The notes under the pieces are model-generated. The model saw nothing but the letters and a program-made list of their open reading frames with translations, had not been told where the DNA came from and made no database searches. From assembly GCA_963575745.1 (NCBI GenBank), contig CAUYUJ010016056.1, forward strand, positions 70,001-134,000: DNA of 64,000 nucleotides, written 5' to 3'. The translations under genes and the position numbers were made by a program. Positions 21,548-31,149 of the stretch are shown one piece after another (positions within the stretch are counted from its first letter, which is position 1; the number at the start of each line of letters is the position of its first letter). This DNA comes from Prorocentrum cordatum (taxonomy: Eukaryota > Sar > Dinophyceae > Prorocentrales > Prorocentraceae).

Positions 21548-22990
21548 CCTCGACGACGACGACGACGACGACCGACGACCGACAACGACGACGACGACCT
21601 CGACGACGAGAAACTCCACGACCACGACGAGACAGAGACGTCGACCTCGACGTTGACGACGACGACGACGACGACCCCCGACGACGACCACGACCTCGAC
21701 GACAACGATGACGACGACGACGACGACCTTGACCACGGCGATCTCGACGGCATCCACGACGACCTCGACGACGACGACCGACGATGACGACTACGACGAC
21801 GTCCACGACGACGGAGACGACGACAACCTTGACGACGACTGACGACGACGAAGACGACGATGACGACGACGACGACGACTGCGACGACGACGACGACGAG
21901 CACGACGATCACAACGACCACCCTGACGACGACCGACGACGACGACTTCCACGACCACGACGACGACGACGACGACGACGACCGTCGACGACCACGACGA
22001 CGACGACCACGACGACCACGACGACGACCACGACGACGACGACGCCGATGACCTCGTCGACGACGCGACCACGACGACGACGACCACCTCCACGACCACG
22101 ACGACGACGACGACGACCGTCGACGACGACGATGACGACGACAACGAAGACGACGACAGCCTCGACGACGACGTCGACGACGACGACGCCCACGAAGACG
22201 ACGATGACGACGGCGACGAGATTCTCGACGACAAGGGCCTCCACGACGACGACGACCACGACGAAGACGACGACGATCACGATCACGACGACGACGAAGA
22301 TGATGACCTCGACGACGACGACAACCACGACGACGACGCCGACGTCCACGACGAACACGACGACCACAATCTCGACGACGACCGACTGCGCCGACGACGA
22401 CGAGCACGACGACGACCTCCACGACGACGACGACCACCACGACGACGACGACGACGACGACAACCTTAACGACGACGGACGACGATGACGACGACAACGA
22501 CAACGACGACCTCGACGACGACACATTCTATCACGACGACAACAACGACAGAGACAACGACCTCGACGGCGACGACGGGGACGACGACGTTCTCGACGAC
22601 GACGACGACCTCGACGACGACGACGACGATGATCTCGACGTTGAGGACGACGACGACGACCTCGACGACGACGACGACGACGACGAGGACGACCTCGACG
22701 TTGATGACGACGACGACCTCGACGACGACGACGAAGACGACGACGACCACGACGACCACGACGACCTCGACGACAAAGACGATGACTGCGACGACGATCA
22801 CGACGGCCCCGACCTCGACAACCTCGACGATGACGACGACCTCGACCTTGACCTCGACCTTAACCTCGACCTCGATCTCGACCTCGACCTCGACCTCGAT
22901 GTCGATCTCGACCCCGACCCCGACCTCGACCTCGACCTCGTCCTCGATCTCGAACTCGACCTCGACCCCGACCTCGACGACGAGGGCCGC
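19600..22990 (+). repeat. (GAC)n / ACG-triplet array, about 3.4 kb
   Basis: ACGACGACG triplets dominate from 19620 to 22980. Interruptions: a CCGCCGTCG-rich part (19950-20080), a non-repeat stretch (20090-20340), another near 20560-20670, and an array of TCGAGCCTGGATCC words (20900-21060). The triplet keeps one strand polarity through most of the block, with TCGTCG/CCGTCG polarity only at 19950-20080. Asp-, Thr-, Arg-, Val- and Ser-rich frames of up to 620 codons are by-products. Confidence 0.92.
22835..22985 (+). repeat. (CTCGAC)n hexamer array
   Basis: CTCGACCTCGAC repeats with GATCTCGAC and CCCGAC variants at the right end of the GAC array. Looks like a hexamer derivative of the triplet. 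Confidence 0.9.
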
Positions 22991-23405
22991 TCGGCGATCG
23001 CCGCTCGACGGCCGCCCAGGGCCTCGAGCGGCGGCGGCCGTCCGAAAGCCGCGGCGGTCCGCTCGCGGAGGCCGCGCCCGCGCTGCCGCGGCCGTCGGCG
23101 GCGGCTCGGGAGGCGCCGCGCCCGTCGGCGGCGGCCTGGGCGCCGAGAAGGTGCGCGGCCCGAGCAGGAGCGCCGGGGGAGGGGGGAGCAGAGGGGAGGG
23201 CAGGGGGGGGGGGAAGGCTGTGGGGCGGACGGAGGAGGAGGAGGAGGAGGAGGAGGAGGAGGAGGAGAGGAGGGAGGAGGAGGGAGGAGGAGGAGGAGGG
23301 ATGAGGAGGGATGAGGAGTGGGGAGAGGGGGGGAGGCGGAGCCGGGAATGGGAATGAGGAGGAGGAGGAGGAGGAGGAGGAGGAGGAGGAGGAGGAGGAG
23401 GAGTG
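22986..23405 (+). repeat. GGA-rich purine tracts
   Basis: After a GC-rich stretch, GGAGGAGGA runs at 23230-23305 and 23355-23402 with GGGGGAGG between them. Confidence 0.85.
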
Positions 23406-25160
23406 CGGGGAGTGGGGAGTGAGGACGGAGCAGGATGGGGCAAGAGGGAGGAGAAGGGAGGACGGAGGAGGGAGGAGGAAGGGCTGGCGCTGCACGCCGA
23501 TTCTGGCATCGGTGGCCTGCTCAGAGGGCGAGAGGAGCGCAGGCGGTGGCGCAGGCGGACGAGAGGAGCGCCACCCGCCTCGTTGTGGTGAACTCATTGG
23601 GCTTCGCCTCGAGTCATATCGCATGAGGAGGAGGGGGGGAGGTCGCTGCTGGACGCAGGTTGAAGGGAGGTCATTCAGGATCGAGGTTCGAAGGTGTGTT
23701 CCCCATTTTCACTCAGCCTCGGAAGGCCTGTTTCGGCTTCCAGAACTTTCGGACATCGATCTGGGATGGAGAACTGTCGAGGATGGGCCTCACGAGGACC
23801 GAGGCAGAGCAGGTGTTGGTCGAGACGAGGGATGCTTCTTATGCGTGTGATTCTGACGACGGGGAGAAGGAGGAGGAGGAGGAGGAGGAGAAGAAGAAGA
23901 AGGATAAGGGGGGAGTCGCATGTTTGCGCACCTGGCGATGTTGCCCGGTTGCGGGGCGCGGGGGCCTCATGGATGGCCTGGGTGTTGTTGGAAGAATAAT
24001 TCAAGGGTTACATTATTCTCGGGACGCCAGATGAGAAGAAGGAGGCGGAGAGGCGGAGGAGGAGGAGCGACAGCAGCAGGAAGAAGGAGGAGCAGAAGGA
24101 TGAGGAGGACGAGGAGGGACGTTGCTTTTGGACGCCTTTGGGGGCATCTTTGGGTGCTTTCTGGCGTCGTCGGCCTCAGAGGGGCCTCTGGGTAATTTTG
24201 GAGGTCCCCTGGGGGGCCTCTGAATAAGGAGCGAGGGAGGCGGAGTGGGGGGGAGAGACGGGAGGCGGAAGTGCAGCCCTGAGAGGGGGAGGGGAGGGGA
24301 GAGCTAGAACGAGACGCGCTCCTGGAGGCCAGCTCCTGCCGCTCGCAGCTTTCAAGACGGGTGCCGAGCTCCCGGAGCTCCGAGCAGCAGAGCCGCGAGC
24401 CCTCGGCAAGCGGTGCGAGGACGACCCGTGGCACACCGTACGATGGGCGGCTCTCGCCGATTCGCACCGCTCGTGCGGCACGCAGCCGCGGATGGGCATT
24501 GCGTGTGCGCACAGAGCCCTATCAGGGCCCCCCAGGAAAAAGAAACCCTAAAAAATCAGAAAATTTGCACCAACAAAAAAACAACCAACCACAATCCGAA
24601 AGGAGGAGAACGAGGGGAAGAGAAAACGACGGGCCAGGTGCGCTCGCGCCACATCTGACGTCCCCATCCCTTCCCAATGCGCTGGGTCCTCTGCCACTTC
24701 CTGCCGAACGGGGTGTTCTGCAAGACCTTGATCCCCGAATGGAAGTTGCATGCCTTGACCCACCATCGTTGGACGCGCAATTGGCAGGGGGGGCTTTCAT
24801 TCGAGAGGGGGGCGGAGGAGGAGGACGGAGGACCATAGTAGTTAAACCCGGGGTGCGTCAGCGATAATGCAATTCTCCCATCGCCCCTTCCTAAGTCCCT
24901 GCGTCGTAAGTCCGTGCATGCATGCATTCTCACTGCAGGAGGCTCTCCACTGACAGACGAGAGCCCCATGGGCATGCTTTTCGTCGAGAGCCCCGTCTCG
25001 TGTTCCGACAAAGTGCTTCCACCCAGGGGTTCTTAGCACTCTTCCCTGCGTAATTGGTTGGATCTTCTGGGTCTTCGCCGCGTTGCCGCCCGTGCCCCTC
25101 CGTGGGCGCCTCTTTGGGCGCCTCGCGCCTGGGAGGTGCACCGAGTTTGCTCAACGTCCT
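23406..25160. other. About 1.75 kb without a recognised gene
   Basis: Mixed DNA with a short GGA/GAA run at 23866-23906 and purine-rich stretches near 24020-24110 and 24225-24300. No recognisable protein domain on either strand. Confidence 0.4.
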
Positions 25161-25240
25161 GGCATCGTTCGGACGTGTGCATTTTTTTCTAGGTGAGAAC
25201 CATCGAGGAGCATCCTTTATCATTTGGCGGAAAAACCACG
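25161..25240 (+). mobile_element. Fragment of inverted-repeat element M5 (left part)
   Basis: GGCATCGTTCGGACGTGTGC, then ATCGAGGAGCATCCTT and CATTTGGCGGAAAAAC match the left two thirds of the complete copy at 60910-61012. The right arm is not next to it; a matching right arm occurs at 44982-45012, beyond element A. Confidence 0.7.
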
Positions 25241-25254
25241 CACGAAACCGAACA

Positions 25255-26802
25255 AATTAGCCTGGCGAAGGACCCAACCATATGCAGTTGTGAATGCCGC
25301 AATTGTGCTGGGTGGTGGCGGACGCATGCGGGCGGTGCCACTGGGGCCTTCGGTGAAGCTCCCTATGGGGCCACGAAACGCTGTACTGGGTGGGTGAAAC
25401 GCAGGCAGGGAGCAAGGGCTGCGCAGGGTGGTGGCGGACGCATGCGGGCGGTGCCGCTGGGACCTTTGGTGGAGCTCCCTATAGGGCTACGAAGCGCTGT
25501 TCTGGGTGGGTGAAGCGCAGGGAACAAGGGCTGTGCTGGGTGGTGGCGGACGCAAGCGGGCAGTGCCACTGGGACCTTTGGTGGAGCCCCCTATGGGGCC
25601 ACGAAACGTGCGAGGGGTGTGCCAGAATGGGGTGTGGAACCGCATGCCAGCGCAGCCACTGGGGCCTTCGGTGGAGCTCCCTATGGAGCCACGAAGCGTG
25701 TGAGGGGTGTGCCGAAATGGGGTGTGGAACCGCATGCGAGCGCAGCCACTGCGGCGTTTGGGGCCACGAGGCGTGTGAAGGGCGTGCCGAAAAATCGAGT
25801 GGAACCGCATGCGAGCGCAGCCACTGGGGCCTTCGGTGGAGCTCTCTATGGGGCCACGAACCGTGTGAGGGGTGTGCCGGAATGGGGGGGGAACCACATG
25901 CGAGCGCAGCCACTGGGGCGTTCGGTGGAGCACCCCATGGAGCCACCCACGAAGCGTGTGAGGGGTGTGCCGAAATGGGGGGTGGAACCGCATGCGAGCG
26001 CAGCCACTGGAGCGTCCGGTGGAGCTCCCTATGGGGCCACGAAACGTGTGAGGGGTGTGCCAGAATGGGGGGTGGAACCGCATGCGAGCGCAGCCACTGG
26101 GGCCTTCGGTGGAGCTCCCTATGGGGCCACGAAACGTGTGAGGGGTGTGCCAGAATGGGGGGTGGAACCGCATGCGGGCGCAGCCACTGGGGCCTTCGGT
26201 GGAGCTCCCTATGGGGCCACGAAACGTGTGAGGGGTGTGCCAGAATGGGGGGTGGAACCGCATGCGGGCGCAGCCACTGGGGCCTTCGGCGGAGCTCCCT
26301 ATGGGGCCACGAAACGTGTGAGGGGTGTGCCAGAATGGGGGGTGGAACCGCATGCGAGCGCAGCCACTGGGGCGTTCGGTGGAGCTCCCTATGGGGCCAC
26401 GAGACGTGTGAGGGATATGCCAAATTTGTGGGTGGAACCGCATGCGAGCGCAGCCACTGGGGCCTTCGGTGGAGCTCCCTATGGAGCCACGAAACGTGTG
26501 AGGGGTGTGCCGAAATCTGCGCGGGGGAACCACATGCGAGCGCAGCCACTGGGGCGTTCGGTGGAGCTTCCTATGGGGCCACGAAACGTGTGAGGGGTGT
26601 GCCAGAATGGGGGGTGGAACCGCATGCGAGCGCAGCCACTGGGGCCTTCGGTGGATCTCCTTATGGGGCCACGAAACGTGTGAGGGGTGTGCCAGAATGG
26701 GTGTGGGAGGGGGAGGAGGGGGAGGAGGGAGGGAGGAAGGAGGCGGGAACGCGGGGCACCGTTTCTTCCAAACGAGGACCCAACACCACAGGATGGTTGG
26801 GG
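25255..26802 (+). repeat. 90-bp minisatellite element, copy 1
   Basis: The left flank is CCTGGCGAAGGACCCAACCA with GCAGTTG and CCGCAATTGTG. Then about 15 units follow; from 25981 they are exactly 90 bp and contain GTGGAGCTCCCTATGGGG, CACGAAACGTGTGAGGGGTG and GCGCAGCCACTGGGG. The right flank is a GGA-rich stretch, ACGCGGGG and AACGAGGACCCAACACCACA ending GGATGGTTGGG. The same flank-array-flank structure occurs at 46292-47850 and, more diverged, at 61770-62820. Ninety is divisible by three, so long frames of 320-530 codons appear on both strands; not genes. Confidence 0.9.
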
Positions 26803-26992
26803 GAAATCATTTTTGGCAGCCCGGCCCAAGGGAAAGCAGGCCCTCGCCTCTGCGGTGCCCCGAAGCACCTCGGAACACGTTCTCGGGCCCCGGGGCCCCG
26901 TCACGGCTCGGCGCCGGCGCCTTCGCGCCAGCAAGGGGCAAAAGGAAAGCGCTGCCTGGCCGGAGCCTCCTGGACCCTGTCCTGAGGTTCCC
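26803..26992 (-). repeat. Element A terminal repeat B2
   Basis: About 190 bp, starting AAATCATTTTTGGCAGCCCG on the plus strand and ending near CCTGTCCTGAGGTTCCC. Nearly identical to 27436-27627 (B1). It is the outer 3' end of element A. Confidence 0.88.
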
Positions 26993-27049
26993 TGCCAGGA
27001 CGTGGCGCCGGCGAAAGCCGCGAGGGTGGTATGTGGGTGGGCAAAACCG

Positions 27050-27440
27050 CCGCCAGGCGGCTGCTGCCCGCCCTGCGGGCGCCGCCCCACGCGGAAAGCG
27101 TTCGGTCAGAGAGCCTGAGAAGGCGGCCCCTGCCGACAAGCTCTCAGGCACGTGCCGCGAGGGAGCGGGCAGTGCCACAGCGCACCATTTGGCCTGGCTT
27201 GGCCCTGCTCCCCGCAGAGACCGAGAGCGCCTCCTGTGGGGCGACCAGAACGGCTGACACAAGAGACTAGCACCGAGAATACTTCCGCCTCCGAAAACGC
27301 AAGCCGGCCCGCCAGGAACCGCTTGCCCGCGAAGCAGGCGCAGAGGCGTGTGAGATGGAGCAGAGGAGGTGAGGCGAACACGCTTGAGCCTGCTCCACAT
27401 GATTTTCCTGTGCCGGAAACGAGTTTACGCTTCATGAAAA
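27050..27440 (-). repeat. Element A internal repeat A2
   Basis: Matches 44569-44985 (A1) from CGCCAGGCGG to TTTACGCTTCAT. A1 has an extra GGCCGTCGCTCGTGC-like insert and several substitutions. It abuts B1 at a run of four A (TTTT on the element's strand). Confidence 0.88.
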
Positions 27441-27627
27441 TCATTTTTGGCAGCCCGGCCCAAGGGAAAGCAGGCCCTCGCCTCTGCGGTGCCCCGAAGC
27501 ACCTCGGAACACGTTCTCGGGCCCCGGGGCCCCGTCACGGCTCGGCGCCGGCGCCTTCGCGCCAGCAAGGGGCAAAAGGAAAGCGCTGCCTGGCCGGAGC
27601 CTCCTGGGACCCTGTCCTGAGGTTCCC
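27436..27627 (-). repeat. Element A repeat B1 (inner copy)
   Basis: Direct repeat of B2, beginning AAAATCATTTTTGGCAGCC. It joins A2 at GATTTTC on the minus strand, the position expected for a junction of joined element ends. Confidence 0.88.
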
Positions 27628-27718
27628 AATGCACCAGGAGGCGGCGGACCGCGCAGCAGCGCCTGAGGAGAGGACATCGTGATGCGTTTTCCCTTGCCCC
27701 AATGCAAACGATGCGAAC

Positions 27719-28569
27719 TCAGTCCTGCTCGCCGTCGCTGGAGTCAGAATGTTCTACTAGCCATTCAGCGGCCGAGAGAGCCCCTCGGCTCTGGGCGCTA
27801 GCATAGCCGAAAGCAGCCACGCCTTTCCATCCACCGCTAAAGAACAATGCTGTCGGCCCTCCTTGTTGGAGGGCTTCGTTTGCGAACCCTCTCCTGAACG
27901 CATGCGTGCCCCAAGCAGGCGCGCTGCGCAGATGCAGGGCGTTCGCTGCCAGCTTTAGCACAGCGAGAGCGTCGGCGTATTGGATTCCTGAAAAAGGAAC
28001 AGCGCTTGTTTCTCCTAAGGAGAACAGTGTGCAAGCACCGCGCAGGAGCCGACCCTGCTGGTGGCAGATGCAACGCCTCGTCGTCTCGCAGGGTTCATTG
28101 TACGACTTCCGGTGAGCAAAACGGATGATGCACGTTTTACGGCCCTCGCCGGTAAAACGAAATGCGACCGCGTGGGTCCGCAGATTTAGTACTTCAGAAT
28201 ATCTCAAGCAAAAATGGCGGGCAATCGCCCACGAGGCCGCTAGTGTCGGATATCCGGCTTCCGAGCACCACTCACGGATGCGTCTGGTCTCCTCAGCTGT
28301 GGCACGGATTTTCTCTCTTCTGAATTCATACTTCGTTATCTTTTCGGCGCCTCTCGACAATCTATGCGTATCTGCGAGGGCGCCCAGCGGAGCCTGCACC
28401 AAGTGCAATACACTGCGCACGTGCGACACGTATCTCTGCAAGGTGTGGCCGTTGCGAAACAAACCAACGAAAGTGTCAAGGATCAGTTCTGTTGGTGGCC
28501 ACCCAGGCGCCCCGACAGCAGTGGCAGCGTCGCCCCACAGGCGCACTGCGGAAGCATACTGGGAGGCGC
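27719..28569 (-). pseudogene. Element A tyrosine recombinase, 3' part (catalytic domain)
   Basis: The C-terminal part of a phage-integrase-fold recombinase that would integrate circular element DNA in the nucleus. Visible catalytic motifs are LRYSEVL (first Arg), HAFRRGFANEAL (His-x-x-Arg) and FGYASAQ (nucleophilic Tyr, codon at 27803-27805). It aligns along its length with the element B protein at 34976-36526 (shared APLGALAD, HFRRG-like and GGWKG/GGWRG blocks). The reading frame is open across the junction into element B's TTTT at 28570-28573, but its N-terminal half lies 8.7 kb away at 37297-38016. Split by insertion of element B, so not expressible as one protein unless B is removed. Confidence 0.92.
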
Positions 28570-28912
28570 TTTTCTTACCCCCTAAAGGTTCTTTCGTGGG
28601 GAGGAAAATCGGCGTTTCGGCCGTAGTTTCCCACGGTTGGTCGTTTGGTCCGTTTGGGGAGTTTCATGGTTTCCTCATGGCCTGGTTGGCTCCAGTAGGA
28701 GCGGCGGCGTTGGCGCGTGTCGTCGGGGCTCTGTGGTTTGCCGCCCGGCGCGGGGGCGGGGTAGCAAGTTCCCGGCGTCCTCGTCGCCACGTTCGCCGTG
28801 GCTACGCAGGCGCGCTCCTGGCTGACTTGGTCTGTCCAGTGCGCGTGCCTCGTCTGTCCCTGCGGGGTGTGCCGCGGCTCGGCCGGGCTGGGGCTCTGGG
28901 CCCCGGCGGCTT
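28570..28912 (+). repeat. Element B terminal repeat A1
   Basis: Starts TTTTCTTACCCCCTAAAGG and ends GGGCCCCGGCGGCTT. It matches 36745-37087 without visible difference at a constant offset of 8175. As the 5' end of the element it probably holds promoter or transcription-start sequence, which I cannot point to. Confidence 0.95.
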
Positions 28913-29146
28913 CCTGCAGGGTCTCTCGTTCTCCACGTCTGCGGTTCTCGTCATGCCGTTCGCTCTGTGCGGTGCTTCCCGCCGGGTCTAGTGCAACAAT
29001 GGCCAGGGTAACCCAGTCGTTCACCCCTAGCCCGCCGTGGTTGCTCTGTGTGCTCGCTCCAGCTCACTTCTGCGCTCTCTGTCGCGGTCTTGCGCGCGAT
29101 GCATCCCATGCCCGGCGGCTACGGACGGCGCGGCTGGCATTGCATG

Positions 29147-29830
29147 CCCAGCTGGGTCCGCCACGGTCCGGCCAGCTGAGCCTCCCCGTCGGGTCCACTA
29201 CGGTCCGGCCGGCGGGGAGGGGTCCCACGTTGCATTGCAATGCCCAGCTGGGTCCGCTACGGTCCGGCCAGCTGGGCCTCCCCGTCGGGTCCGCTACGGT
29301 CCGGCCGGCGGGGAGGGTCCCACGTTGCATTGCAATGCCCAGCTGGGTCCGCTACGATCCGGCCAGCTGGGCCTCCCCGTCGGGTCCGCTACGGTCCGGC
29401 CGGCGGGGAGGGGTTCTTGTATTGCATGCCCAGCTGGGTCCGCTACGGTCCGGCCAGCTGGGCGTCCCGTCGGGTCTGCTACAGTCCGGCTTGCGGGAGG
29501 GGCTCTCGAATTGCATGCCCAGCTGGGTCCGCCACGGTCTGGCCAGCTGGGCTTCCCCGTCGCGTCCGTTTCGGTCCGGCCGGCGGGGGGGGGGCTCCCA
29601 CATTGCATGCGCAGCTGGGTTTCTTTCGGCGCGGCCAGCTGGGCTTCCCCGTCGGGTCCGCCAGGGCCCAGCCAGCGGCATGGCAGTACCCAGCTGTGTC
29701 CGCTTTGGATCCCCATACGGACGGGCAGGCAGGGAAAGGCTTTCACATTGCAGGCTTACTCCGCTGCGTCTCCCAGCGGGGCTTCCTGGTCGGGTCCGTT
29801 GCTGTCCGGCACAGGACGTGCATGGGCAGC
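29147..29830 (+). repeat. Element B leader minisatellite, 80-96 bp unit
   Basis: About seven or eight units, each opening with CCCAGCTGGGTCCGC (starts near 29147, 29243, 29338, 29429, 29518, 29610 and 29690). Each unit has two half-units built on GGGTCCGCTACGGTCCGG. It lies between A1 and gag and stays open in several frames (a 495-codon plus frame), which I treat as a by-product. Unrelated in sequence to the element A leader minisatellite. Confidence 0.9.
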
Positions 29831-31149
29831 TGGGTGTGCGACGGCCCCTGCTAGCGGGTCGTTGCTGGCCAGGTGGCGCCCCGTGGTGCGCCCCAGAGGC
29901 GCGTTGTTGTCGCAGCCTGCGCTTTCTGCCCCACGTTGCAAGGTGCCCCAGGGTAGCATTCACAGCGTTTCCGCCAGTTTCTGGCCTGGGTACGCCTCTG
30001 CGGTTCTGGGTCTGGCACGAAGGCTTCAGGCACCTGCGAACGCAAATTCGCGATTTGCAATTCCAGTGTTGCCGACGCTCCAGATTTCGTTCAGGGCGCC
30101 GTTTTGTTGCACTCGCGCTTCCAGGTCCATACTTGAGTGATTTGGCAGTTTCTGACCTGCCTGGGGGAGGTTGCACTTGTGTGCGACTCTCTGTGCGCGA
30201 GGACGGCGCGAGCCAGAAAGACGGGCTACGGACACTTTGGGCACTCGTGGTCGGATGTGTGCAGGCGGCAGAAGCTAGTCCTTGATGGGGGGGCATTGGC
30301 TAACCCCCCACCTGCACACAACGGGTGCGGGAGTGCTTTGCACTTGTGCAGCGCTCCCGTTCTCGACCGACCCCGGGGGGCCTGCGTCCCAAATGGCGCG
30401 TCATTGCAATATCCATGCTGGCGCCCTTTCACCAGAGAACTCAGAATTAAATTCTGGTGTAGCTCGTGAAATTTGGGCTCGGGCAATTGGAAATTCGGTC
30501 CACTGCGGACGGATTTCTCAGGCGCAATTTTCGGGCAGTCCGAAAAATTTCAGGGCGACGACGTTCGTCCGCATTAGCGTGGGATGAGCGGAAGCCCCCT
30601 CGCGCGCAGCCATCTTGGCCAAAACGGCCTCGGTACGCTCAAAATGGCTCCCTCCTCACTCTGGCCCGGCGGAGGGGGAGGAGCAGGGAGACCCATGTAG
30701 TTCCCCTGGCCGCAGAGCGGTCAAAGGGGTTCGACTGGGATCGGCGTGGCACTGCTGTAGCTTGCATGGTTTCGCATGTGGTGACCCGAGTGGCCCCCCT
30801 GGCCGCGATAAACGTCAAAGGGGGGTCGCCGGGATGTGCGGCGGCGAGAGCTGTGCGACTTTGCGTGCAGGGTCGGCGGAGCGGAGCGGAGGACTCTCTC
30901 ACCTCCCCTCCTTCGTGCTGGGGCTCAAGCGCCGGACGTGCCGTTGTGACAGCTGGACGCGATCGGAAAACTGGCTGCTGGACGCAGGTGGGAGTGCTCT
31001 TGGGGCAGGGACGTAATGGGCGCCCATGTCCCACAGAGGGATGGACGTGTCAGTCACGATCCGTTGCCATAGGCTCCAGGCATTGTCGACGTTACCCCGT
31101 GTTTCTTACACGCGTCCGCCTTGCTTGTGTCGAGTGTGCCCGAGAGGTC
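29831..31149 (+). other. Element B leader, including a block conserved with element A
   Basis: No separate gene recognised. The stretch 30195-30545 matches the element A leader (43035-42560, minus): GCGCGAGCCAGAA, CTAGTCCTTGATGG, CCACCTGCACACAACG, CTCGACCGACCCC, AACTCAGAATTAAATTCTGG. The frame of gag is open upstream from about 30466 but without conservation of protein there, so it is more likely untranslated. Conservation suggests a role in the RNA (start, packaging or replication); this is inference. Confidence 0.75.

Noticed and set aside
25310-26700. Possible CRISPR-like array (regular direct repeats)
   Set aside because: The whole 90-bp unit is repeated with no alternating unique spacers, and the setting is eukaryotic. 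The 73-bp and 21-bp arrays were rejected for the same reason.
25390-26985. A 531-codon plus frame with a regular CEGCARMG repeat, suggestive of a Cys-rich repeat protein
   Set aside because: The 90-bp unit is open in several frames on both strands and the frame runs straight into element A's terminal repeat, so it is a minisatellite by-product.
28798-30285. A 495-codon plus frame at the start of element B
   Set aside because: It starts inside terminal repeat A1 and crosses the leader minisatellite. Element A has nothing similar, and the real gag starts at 31150.
30466-31149. N-terminal extension of element B Gag
   Set aside because: The frame is open but the similarity to element A Gag begins at the ATG at 31150. 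Kept as leader.
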